A DNA stretch of 64,000 nt from Roseobacter sp. HKCCD6576-2. Lineage in GTDB: Bacteria > Pseudomonadota > Alphaproteobacteria > Rhodobacterales > Rhodobacteraceae. The stretch is taken from assembly GCF_013179285.1 (NCBI RefSeq), contig NZ_WVNW01000003.1:1-64000 (forward strand), given 5' to 3'. Positions within the stretch are counted from its first letter, which is position 1. The number at the start of each line of letters is the position of its first letter. The translations under genes were made by a program, and so were the position numbers. The notes under the pieces were generated by a model. The model did no database searches. It was given only the letters and a program-made list of their open reading frames with translations, and was not told the origin of the DNA. This document shows positions 1 to 7,498 of the stretch, piece after piece.

Positions 1-21
1 CTCCCCCCAAATGCCCAAACA

Positions 22-58
22 AAAGCCCCCCTTGCAAATCAGCAAGGGGGGCTTTCTT
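22..58. terminator. Perfect-stem terminator at window edge
   Basis: A 13-bp perfect inverted repeat (22-34 with 43-55, arm AAAGCCCCCCTTG) surrounds an 8-base loop. T-tracts or A-tracts flank both sides, so it can act in either direction. It probably ends a gene lying left of the window. Confidence 0.85.
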
Positions 59-104
59 GTGACTGGACGCTGATCTAACACCGCGTCCGAGCAGGGAGGC
101 GACT

Positions 105-1070
105 ATGACAAATCACATCCGTTGGGGCGTTCTGGGTGCGTCGAATTTCGCGAAAACCACGATGGCGCCAGCAATCAACGAGGCGCGGCGCGGTGTCTTG
201 GCGACTGTCGCGAGCCGTCATACGGAAAAAGCGGCGCCTTTTGCCGAACTGGCCCCAGGGCTCCGTGTTCATAACAGCTATGAAGCGCTCTTGGCGGACC
301 CCAAGATTGATGCCATTTACATCCCGCTGCCCAATGCCTTGCACGTGGAGTGGTCGCTCAAAGCCGCCGAGGCGGGTAAAGCGGTTCTTTGCGAAAAGCC
401 CATCGCGCTCACCGAGGCGGATTTTGATCGGCTGATCGCGGCGCGGGATCGTCATGGCCATCTGATCGCCGAAGCCTTCATGCCGGTCCACCATCCGCAA
501 TGGACCAAAACCCGCGATTTGATTGCCGAGGGCGCAATTGGCGATCTGCATCACGTCACCGGTGTCTTTACCTATGGCTTGAGCGACCCGGCCAATGTGC
601 GCAACAGCGCCGATCTGGCCGGCGGCGCATTACGCGATGTAGGTGTCTATCCGATCGGCACATTTCGGTTCGCGACCGGGCTGGAGCCCGAGGTCACTGA
701 TGCCGAGATGATCCGGGAGGCGGGCGTCGATGCCTCGACCTGGATTTCGGCACAAGTCGGCGCGGTGCGGTTGAGATTTCATGTCTCGATGCGGGCTTCG
801 CGACGACAAGAGATGGTGTTTGAAGGCACCCAAGGCCATATCCGCCTGCCCGCGCCGTTCAATGCTGGCAATCATGCCGAGGCCCAGGTGCAGCTGTGGC
901 GAGATGGCCGGGAAGACCGCATCTTCCGCTTTCCGAAAGACCGGCAATATGTGGCTCAGGTGGAGGCGTTTAACGCTACCCTTCTTGATGGCGCGCCCTA
1001 TGCCTGCCCGCTTGAGTTTTCGCGTGGCACGCAGGCCATGATCGATGCGGTGTTTGAGGTGGTGTCTTGA
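105..1070 (+). CDS. Gfo/Idh/MocA family NAD(P)-dependent oxidoreductase
   Basis: This 321-residue protein has the two-domain layout of the Gfo/Idh/MocA dehydrogenases. An N-terminal Rossmann fold opens with WGVLGASNFAK (about residues 7-17). The CEKPIALT motif, whose Lys is the family catalytic lysine, lies near residues 96-103. A C-terminal substrate domain contains GGALRDVGVYPIG. The family oxidises or reduces sugars and related polyols; the substrate here cannot be read. The start is supported by a GGGAGG ribosome site 5 bases upstream. It stands alone after a strong terminator, with a DUF4389 gene following at 51 bases. Confidence 0.9.
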   Translation: MTNHIRWGVLGASNFAKTTMAPAINEARRGVLATVASRHTEKAAPFAELAPGLRVHNSYEALLADPKIDAIYIPLPNALHVEWSLKAAEAGKAVLCEKPIALTEADFDRLIAARDRHGHLIAEAFMPVHHPQWTKTRDLIAEGAIGDLHHVTGVFTYGLSDPANVRNSADLAGGALRDVGVYPIGTFRFATGLEPEVTDAEMIREAGVDASTWISAQVGAVRLRFHVSMRASRRQEMVFEGTQGHIRLPAPFNAGNHAEAQVQLWRDGREDRIFRFPKDRQYVAQVEAFNATLLDGAPYACPLEFSRGTQAMIDAVFEVVS

Positions 1071-1121
1071 GCTGCCCTTGGGGTAGTCTTACGCTGAGTC
1101 CCGTGACCCAGGAGAAATCAG

Positions 1122-1430
1122 ATGCCGCTCAGCGATGAAGAAAAGGTCGATGGCCGCCTGAATGGCGAGCAAGATGAACCCAGTGGTCGGGAAGGCCTGG
1201 TCATGCGGCTGATCTATATGATCATCATCGCCGTCATGATCAGCTTTGCGCAGACGGTTCTTGGCGTGCTGACGATTATCCAATTCGTCATCATGGTGAT
1301 TAATAATGGCGAGCCGAATGCACGCTTGGCCGAATTTGGCACCGATCTTGGCATTTGGATCGCCAAGGCCGCCCGGTTTCAGACCGCAGCGAGCGAAGTG
1401 AAACCCTGGCCCTGGACCGAGCTGGACTAG
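1122..1430 (+). CDS. DUF4389 domain membrane protein
   Basis: This is a small 102-residue protein. Its hydrophilic N-terminus is followed by a hydrophobic stretch (about residues 27-65) that could form one or two membrane helices, and it has a short polar tail ending PWPWTELD. Size and pattern match the uncharacterised DUF4389 family. An AGGAG ribosome site precedes the ATG. Its TAG stop shares the CTAG bases 1427-1430 with the stop of the convergent aldolase gene. Function is unknown. Confidence 0.75.
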   Translation: MPLSDEEKVDGRLNGEQDEPSGREGLVMRLIYMIIIAVMISFAQTVLGVLTIIQFVIMVINNGEPNARLAEFGTDLGIWIAKAARFQTAASEVKPWPWTELD

Positions 1431-2173
1431 TCTTTGTAGTCCGGCTGCTCCCGGTCGAGCATCCGTTTCAGATAGGCGAAATGCGCGAAGCTGGCACCGG
1501 CATAGTCGGCCCAACTGGCGGCCGTTTTGGCGGCAATTTCGTCTGACATGATGTTCAAGCGCTGGCCACTGGCATAGGCGCGCATCTGAATTTCGGCCGC
1601 CTTTTCAAAGAAATACACCTGTTCGAAGGCCTCGGCGACGGTATCGGCAATGACGCTCAGCCCGTGATTGCCCATCATCAGGACCGAATGGTTGCCAAAG
1701 GCATGCGCGATCCGATTGCCCTCTTCGGCGTCATCGGCCATGCCACCAAAACCCAGATCGACGCCCATATGGAAGAACCGCGCGGTATTCTGGTCAATCG
1801 GATAAAGCCGGGGATCTTTCAGGCTCGCAAGCGCGGTGGTGTGCGGTGGGTGCAGATGCAACATCACCCGGGCATTGGGCCGCAACCGATGGACGGTGCC
1901 ATGGATGCACCAGGCCGAGGCATCCGGGGCCTGATCGGCCGCCATAATGCTCTCATCATCGGCATCCAGGACTTGTAAATCACTCGCTCTGATCTCCGCG
2001 AAATGCCGCCATTTCGGGTTCATCAGGAAGCGTTTCCCATCGCTGGAGATCGCGGCGCTGAAATGATTGCCAACAGATTCGTGCCAGCCGAAATGAACCG
2101 CGAGGCGGAAGGCCGCGGCAAGGTCCACGCGGAGGGCCTGAACCTCGTCGGTGCTCAGATCCCGGGGGCTCAT
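1427..2173 (-). CDS. Class II aldolase/adducin family protein
   Basis: This 248-residue single-domain class II aldolase carries the metal-binding signature LHLHPPHT near the middle, and NHGLSVIADTVAEAFEQVY towards the C-terminus. Family members cleave or isomerise hydroxylated carbonyl compounds such as L-fuculose 1-phosphate using zinc; the substrate here is unknown. The chosen ATG at 2173 overlaps the stop of the upstream dioxygenase gene by 4 bases (ATGA), so the two are probably translationally coupled and act in one pathway. A longer frame upstream of this ATG only repeats dioxygenase sequence in another phase. Confidence 0.85.
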   Translation of the reverse strand: MSPRDLSTDEVQALRVDLAAAFRLAVHFGWHESVGNHFSAAISSDGKRFLMNPKWRHFAEIRASDLQVLDADDESIMAADQAPDASAWCIHGTVHRLRPNARVMLHLHPPHTTALASLKDPRLYPIDQNTARFFHMGVDLGFGGMADDAEEGNRIAHAFGNHSVLMMGNHGLSVIADTVAEAFEQVYFFEKAAEIQMRAYASGQRLNIMSDEIAAKTAASWADYAGASFAHFAYLKRMLDREQPDYKD

Positions 2174-3297
2174 GCCTGCCCCTGTGCGACCAGCGCGCGA
2201 TATGTGCTGCGCAACTCGCCCCGGTCGGTGTAGCAGCCGCGCAGATGACGCTCGCCAGAGGTCGCAGAATAGGCCTCGCGCCCATGGACGATGCGGTGAT
2301 TGTCGAAACAGATGCATTCGCCCGCGTTGAGCCGGAATCGCATCAAATATGTCGGGTCATGCATATGGCGGGCAAAGCGCCAATAGGCCGGGTAATATCG
2401 GTCGAGAAAGCGTTGGTCGTGATCAAACACGTCCTGCAAATGGCCGCTGATGGTCAGCCCGGTGACCTCACCCCGCGTGTTCAGTTCGATCACCCGCTGC
2501 CGGGCGCGCATGTCGAAGCTTTCATGTTCGCAGAAAAACGGGATGTCGGTCTCCGCGAGCAGTGCGAAATCCTCTGGGTTCGAGTTGCGGAAATCTTCGG
2601 CGACGGCGAGCCCGTCCAGAAACAGGCTGTCGCCACCTGCCACGCTGTTCGCAAGGCAATGCAGGTACTGAATGCCGGGCGGCAGATCCTCCGGTGGCAG
2701 ATCCGTGTGCATTTCCAAAGCCTTGGAGGTGAAGGCCAGGTTGGTCGGTTTAATATGGGTCTTGACCTCGAAGGATGGCCCAAAGAACGAAGCCCGGATA
2801 TGACCGAGGAGTCCGGCGGTGTCTTCCAACCCGGTTGGATTCTCCGGCATCTCGGTCACGAGCGCCACGCCATCGGTCAGAAGTGCCTTGGCCCAGGCGG
2901 CTCGCTCTGCAGGATTGGCGATCACCTCCGGCTGCGCGAAGCGCTGCATGTTGGGATAATGGTCGCTGAACCAGGGTTTTCGGGGCAGATCGGCGGGGTC
3001 GGGGCGCGGTGTGGCGCTGCTATTGGTTGCCAGGAACTCAAGATTGTGGCGGCTGATATGATCTTCCCCTTGCCACGAGATCACCAGATGGGTGTCCGTA
3101 ATGTCGGCTGTTGTTGCGCGGGGCGGGGCGGGCAAGGTCTGAAGATCGAAACTCCGCTCACGGGTTTGGGGATCGAAGGAACTGGGGCAGTTATCGCGCA
3201 GCCAGAAATAGTTGAAATAGGCGCGCGCGCCATCTGTCAGATGGAGTGTCAGGCCCTGATCCTGCAACGTGACAGCCGGTTTGGTCAGTGTGTTCAT
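2170..3297 (-). CDS. TauD/TfdA-type 2-oxoglutarate dioxygenase, gamma-butyrobetaine/trimethyllysine hydroxylase-like
   Basis: This 375-residue enzyme has the two-domain architecture of gamma-butyrobetaine and trimethyllysine hydroxylases. The N-terminal small domain contains FWLRDNC (residues 31-37) and TRERSFD. The catalytic jelly-roll has HTD at 197-199, distal His338 in NHRIVHGR and a 2-oxoglutarate Arg at about 353. In the zinc site of the small domain only Cys37 is present; the other cysteines known from human enzymes are replaced (CPSSFD). The reaction would be Fe(II)/2-oxoglutarate-dependent hydroxylation. It is first in an operon with the aldolase, and a LysR gene is divergent. The exact substrate is not established. 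Confidence 0.85.
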   Translation of the reverse strand: MNTLTKPAVTLQDQGLTLHLTDGARAYFNYFWLRDNCPSSFDPQTRERSFDLQTLPAPPRATTADITDTHLVISWQGEDHISRHNLEFLATNSSATPRPDPADLPRKPWFSDHYPNMQRFAQPEVIANPAERAAWAKALLTDGVALVTEMPENPTGLEDTAGLLGHIRASFFGPSFEVKTHIKPTNLAFTSKALEMHTDLPPEDLPPGIQYLHCLANSVAGGDSLFLDGLAVAEDFRNSNPEDFALLAETDIPFFCEHESFDMRARQRVIELNTRGEVTGLTISGHLQDVFDHDQRFLDRYYPAYWRFARHMHDPTYLMRFRLNAGECICFDNHRIVHGREAYSATSGERHLRGCYTDRGELRSTYRALVAQGQA

Positions 3298-3417
3298 TGC
3301 CGATGTCCTGATCTTATGTTGTGCGCCTGAGGCTTCCCATATTCATCAAGGTAAAATTGCCTTGTGTTTCCTGACAATGCGGAAAAAACTGATCATAGTA
3401 TAATTTGAAATGATCAT
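3298..3417. promoter_or_regulatory. Divergent dioxygenase/LysR promoter region
   Basis: It contains a symmetric TTGT-N8-ACAA element at 3362-3377, which fits the T-N11-A LysR-box pattern. A perfect TATAAT lies at 3399-3404 on the + strand. Two TGATCA hexamers lie at 3390-3395 and 3411-3416, 21 bases apart. No Shine-Dalgarno sequence precedes the LysR ATG at 3418, which lies only 14 bases beyond the -10 box. Confidence 0.55.
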
Positions 3418-4302
3418 ATGTCTGACCACATTCCGCTCCGCTTGCTCCAGGTTTTTGAAACGGTGATCCGCTCCGGTGGGTTTCGCCCGGCGAGCCGTAT
3501 GCTGAATGTGAGCCAGGCGGCGGTGAGCCAATCAATACGGCAGCTTGAGGATCACCTCGGCATTCGCTTGCTCGACCGAAGCACCCGACCCGCGACACTC
3601 ACCCGGGCCGGGCAGATCCTGCATGGCGCAACCAGTGAGGGCCTGGCGCGGATCGACGCGGCTTTGGAAGAGGTCCGCGCGCTTCAGCAAGAGGAAGACC
3701 CCGACACCATCACGCTTGCCTGTTCGGTCGGCGTGGCGACCTATTGGCTGATGCCGCGCCTGGCGTTGGTGACGGCGGAGATGCCTGAGATTGCCGTGAA
3801 TGTGCTGACCACGCATCACGGCGCGCCCGAGTTGGCGCCGGGCGTCGATCTGGCGATCCGCTTTGGCGACGGTGCTTGGCAGGACGGGGCGGTCAGCCTT
3901 TTGTTTGAGGAATGCATCCGCCCGGTCTGTCACCCCAATCTCGCGGGGGTGAAATGGCAGCAGAGCCCGGCCCTACATGTCACGACCGACGATCCACGAT
4001 GGGTGAGCTGGGCGGAATATCGGCGTCGCGCGGGCTTGTCGCCAAGCCAAGGGCGGGCGGTGCAATTCACCAACTACGTCCAAGCGACGCAGGCGGCGTT
4101 GAACGGGCAGGGGGTGATGTTGGGCTGGCGCTCGATCACCGGCGATTTGGAGGCGACGGGGCAGCTTGTGCCGGTCGGCCCCGCAGTTGCCCCAGCCGAC
4201 GATTTCTACCTTGTCGCGGCGCGCGGCCCGGCCAAAGCCGAGACACGGGCGACCGTGGCTCAAGCCTTGCAACGAGCCGTGGGCGTTGTTGCAAAAGGGT
4301 AA
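3418..4302 (+). CDS. LysR family transcriptional regulator (GcvA-like)
   Basis: This 294-residue LysR-type regulator has an N-terminal winged helix-turn-helix (about residues 6-65, with ASRMLNVSQAAVSQSIRQLE) and a periplasmic-binding-like effector domain. The typical HLGIRLLDRSTRP segment follows the recognition helix. It is transcribed divergently from the dioxygenase/aldolase operon, so it most likely controls that operon and itself. The start codon follows a perfect TATAAT box by 14 bases with no ribosome site, suggesting a nearly leaderless mRNA. Confidence 0.9.
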   Translation: MSDHIPLRLLQVFETVIRSGGFRPASRMLNVSQAAVSQSIRQLEDHLGIRLLDRSTRPATLTRAGQILHGATSEGLARIDAALEEVRALQQEEDPDTITLACSVGVATYWLMPRLALVTAEMPEIAVNVLTTHHGAPELAPGVDLAIRFGDGAWQDGAVSLLFEECIRPVCHPNLAGVKWQQSPALHVTTDDPRWVSWAEYRRRAGLSPSQGRAVQFTNYVQATQAALNGQGVMLGWRSITGDLEATGQLVPVGPAVAPADDFYLVAARGPAKAETRATVAQALQRAVGVVAKG

Positions 4303-4429
4303 GCAGACTGGTCAGGCGGTTTTTCGCCCGTTAGGCTAAGCCCAGAGTTCGATTTCCGACGCTGTATTATTTGATCACGCATTCAAAATGGGCCGCGGGT
4401 GTCCGGCGCCGCGGTGGACGGGGGACATC

Positions 4430-6085
4430 ATGGGCGCACCGATTACAGACGTTACCATTGTGGGCGGCGGCACGGCGGGGTGGCTGACCGCGACCTTGTT
4501 GCAAAGCATTCTGACGCGGCCAGGGCGGGCCAGCAAAGACGTCAAAATCACCCTGATTGAATCGCCGAACGTGCCGACCGTCGGCGTGGGTGAGGCCACC
4601 GTGCCCGGCATGCCGCGCACGCTCAGAAATGCCGGAATCCCAGAGCAGGAGTTTTTCAAGACCTGCAATGCGTCCTTCAAACTCGGCGTGCTGTTTCGCA
4701 ATTGGAATGTCGATAAAGACGGCCAGCAGATTGATTATGTGAACCCGTTCAACCCGGTGCCCTCGGTCGAAGGTATCGACGCCGGGTATTTTATGCTGCG
4801 TCACGGGGCCGGGGCGCTGGATTTCGTGCAGACTTATTCCGCTGCTGTCGATTTGGCCCGCGCGTTCAAAGGGCCGCGCGCGCTTGGGGCTAAAGAGTAT
4901 GATCGGCGGATCGGCTTCGCCTATCATCTGGATGCCGGCAAGTTCGCCCATATGTTGCGCGATATCTGCGTGGAACGGGGTGTCACCCATATCCTCGAAG
5001 ATGTGGTCGATGTGGAGCAGGATGAGCGGGGCTATATCGCGGCGGTGAACCTAGAGGAAAGCGGCCGCCATCCGGTGCAGTTGGTAATTGATTGCACCGG
5101 GTTCCGAGGGGTGATTATCAACCAGGTTTTGAAGGAACCCTTTGTTTCTTATTCAAAATACTTGGCCAACGACAAAGCGCTCGCGGTGCAGATCCCGCAT
5201 TCCGACCCCGCCAAACTGCCTTCGGTCACCCAATCGACGGCGCTTGGCGCTGGATGGGTCTGGCGCGTGCCGCTCTATCATCGGATCGGCACCGGTTACG
5301 TGTTTTCCAGCGCGCATCGAACGGATGAGCAGGCAATGGATGAATTCCTGGCCCATCTGGGGGATGAGGCCAAGGGGGCAGAACCGCGCGTCATCCCGAT
5401 GCGGGTTGGGCGGACGCGGAATGCCTGGGTCAAGAACTGCGTTGCGGTCGGTCTGTCGGGCGGCTTTATCGAGCCGCTGGAATCCACCGCGATCCACATG
5501 ATTGATACCGCCGTGCGCTGGCTGGCAACGTATTTCCCGGATCAGGATTTCCCCGAGCCGCTCCGGGCCCGCTACAACAAGCTGTCCAATGCGCTTTATG
5601 ACGAGGTGCGTGACTTCATCTGCCTGCATTACGCGCTTGGGAACCGGACCGATGACCCTTATTGGATCGACGCGCGGAATATGGAGGTGCCGGATAGCCT
5701 CGCCGAGAATCTCGAACTATGGAAACACACATTGCCAGGGCCATATGACCTTGAATTCGCGTCCCTTTTCTCGCCGGGTGTGTATCAGACCGTGCTTCTT
5801 GGCAAACGGGTCTATGAGACCGGGTATGGCAGCCCGACAATGACCGCGACCCTGCCTCTGCGGCAGGAGGTCTGGGGCCGCCATCTGCAAAATGCGCGCG
5901 CCGCGATCAAGCAATCGGTGGAGGCCGCCGCTGATCACCGGATGCTGCTCACCGAACTCAGGGGGGAGGCGACCCCCGCGCCGTTCCTGCCGCTCGCACA
6001 AGCAACCGTTGGGATGCCCGGTGCGGCTGCCCCCAAAGCTGCGGCCCTCGCGGTCCCCGAAAAGGAAGATGCCAGCCTCCTTTGA
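4430..6085 (+). CDS. Flavin-dependent tryptophan halogenase family protein
   Basis: This 551-residue protein carries the hallmarks of flavin-dependent halogenases. These are the FAD-binding VGGGTAGW (11-18), GVGEATVP (52-59), and Lys84 in CNASFKLGVLF at the place of the catalytic Lys79 of PrnA. WVWRVP (276-281) matches the W-x-W-x-I-P signature, and GGFIEPLEST lies at about 344-353. Such enzymes use FADH2, O2 and halide to make a lysine-bound hypohalous species that halogenates an aromatic ring. The ATG at 4430 has a GGGGGA site 4 bases upstream; an in-frame ATG at 4388 lacks one. No flavin reductase or biosynthetic cluster is adjacent, so substrate and partner are unknown. Confidence 0.88.
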   Translation: MGAPITDVTIVGGGTAGWLTATLLQSILTRPGRASKDVKITLIESPNVPTVGVGEATVPGMPRTLRNAGIPEQEFFKTCNASFKLGVLFRNWNVDKDGQQIDYVNPFNPVPSVEGIDAGYFMLRHGAGALDFVQTYSAAVDLARAFKGPRALGAKEYDRRIGFAYHLDAGKFAHMLRDICVERGVTHILEDVVDVEQDERGYIAAVNLEESGRHPVQLVIDCTGFRGVIINQVLKEPFVSYSKYLANDKALAVQIPHSDPAKLPSVTQSTALGAGWVWRVPLYHRIGTGYVFSSAHRTDEQAMDEFLAHLGDEAKGAEPRVIPMRVGRTRNAWVKNCVAVGLSGGFIEPLESTAIHMIDTAVRWLATYFPDQDFPEPLRARYNKLSNALYDEVRDFICLHYALGNRTDDPYWIDARNMEVPDSLAENLELWKHTLPGPYDLEFASLFSPGVYQTVLLGKRVYETGYGSPTMTATLPLRQEVWGRHLQNARAAIKQSVEAAADHRMLLTELRGEATPAPFLPLAQATVGMPGAAAPKAAALAVPEKEDASLL

Positions 6086-6274
6086 TCACGCGAACCTGCG
6101 GTGGGGGCGGCCTGAACGGCCAACCCTGACGCCTCGCAACAGCGCTGTCGAAATCCAAGCCAAGCGATGATGCGGTATTGAATCGAGGCACGGTCGGCGT
6201 CTTTCGCGTGCTTGGCAGAGACGCACAAGCCTTGTAGGCTGTGCCGACCCAATCAGGATGGCCAAAGACCAGCC

Positions 6275-7492
6275 ATGACGAGCAGATCCATCGGCGCCCC
6301 GGCGCCCCGTTTTACCCAACCGTCGCGGCAGATCGTGTTGATGCTGATCATCTGCGGTCTTGTCGGCTTTGGCGGGGTGATTGTCTATCCGCGTGTCGAG
6401 CCGGTGTTCCTGGCCAATCCGTTCCTGAATGGAACCATCGCGATTGTCTTTGTGGTCGGCGTGCTGGCCTGTTTCTGGCAGGTGCTACAGCTCTTTTCCT
6501 CGGTCAGTTGGATTGAGGGCGTCGCAACGGATCGTGACGGTCATGATATGGAGCGGGCGCCGCGCTTGCTGGCGCCGTTGTCGGGTGTGTTCCGGGGCAG
6601 GGGCGCGCGGATGCAGCTTACGTCTTCGTCTTCGCGCTCGATCCTCGACTCCGTGGGCGCGCGGATGGAAGAAAGCCGCGATATCACCCGATACATTGCC
6701 AACCTGTTGATTTTCTTAGGCCTTCTGGGCACGTTTTTCGGCCTCGCTACAACCGTTCCGGCCGTGGTTGAGACGATCCGCAGCTTGCAGCCAACCGAGG
6801 GCGAGGAGGGGATCGCCGTTTTTGGCCGCTTGATGGATGGGCTGGAGGATCAGTTGGGCGGCATGGGCACGGCCTTTGCTTCCTCGCTACTGGGCCTCGC
6901 GGGGTCTTTGGTTGTGGGGCTGCTGGAGCTTTTCGCGGGCCATGGGCAGAACCGGTTTTACCGCGAGATGGAGGAATGGCTGTCGACCATCACACGCGTC
7001 GGGTTTTCCTCCTCGGATGGCGACGGCGGCGGTGTCGACCGTGGCGCAATCGCCACCGTGCTTGATCACATGGTCGACCAGATCGACACGCTGCAAAGCC
7101 TCTTCGCTCAATCCGAGAGCCGCCGGGCTGAGACCGAAACCCGTATGATGGAACTCTCGGCCTCGGTCTCCGCGCTGACCGACCGTCTTGGCCCGGGCCC
7201 GGTTGAGGCGACCGAACGGTTGGCGGCGGCGCAAGACCGGCTTTCGGAGGTGCTGGCCGCGACGCAAGGTGAGGCAGGGATCGATGCCGAAAGCCGGATG
7301 CGACTCCGCTCGATTGACGTGCAGCTTTTGAAGATTTTCGAAGAAATGGGGGCAGGTCGAAACGACGAAATCGACGCCCTGAGAGGGGATTTGCAAGCCC
7401 TCACCGAGGCGTTGAAGCACCTGACCCAAGCCGCCGCCGAGCCCGCCCCGAGCCCCCGTCAACCTGCGCGTGCGCCTCGCGGCGGGGAGTGA
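6275..7492 (+). CDS. MotA/TolQ/ExbB-type ion channel subunit
   Basis: This 405-residue membrane protein has four hydrophobic segments (about 20-39, 52-76, 140-161, 196-222). The last two carry the MotA/TolQ/ExbB signatures LLGTFFGLATTVP and GMGTAFASSLLGLAGSLVVG. A cytoplasmic helical tail of about 165 residues follows. Such subunits form a pentamer around two MotB/ExbD-type partners and convert ion flow into rotation or force. The partner gene follows after 6 bases. The ATG at 6275 removes a poorly supported 21-residue extension (start at 6212). The layout resembles uncharacterised alphaproteobacterial motor pairs; what it drives is unknown. Confidence 0.8.
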   Translation: MTSRSIGAPAPRFTQPSRQIVLMLIICGLVGFGGVIVYPRVEPVFLANPFLNGTIAIVFVVGVLACFWQVLQLFSSVSWIEGVATDRDGHDMERAPRLLAPLSGVFRGRGARMQLTSSSSRSILDSVGARMEESRDITRYIANLLIFLGLLGTFFGLATTVPAVVETIRSLQPTEGEEGIAVFGRLMDGLEDQLGGMGTAFASSLLGLAGSLVVGLLELFAGHGQNRFYREMEEWLSTITRVGFSSSDGDGGGVDRGAIATVLDHMVDQIDTLQSLFAQSESRRAETETRMMELSASVSALTDRLGPGPVEATERLAAAQDRLSEVLAATQGEAGIDAESRMRLRSIDVQLLKIFEEMGAGRNDEIDALRGDLQALTEALKHLTQAAAEPAPSPRQPARAPRGGE

Positions 7493-7498
7493 CCGGCC

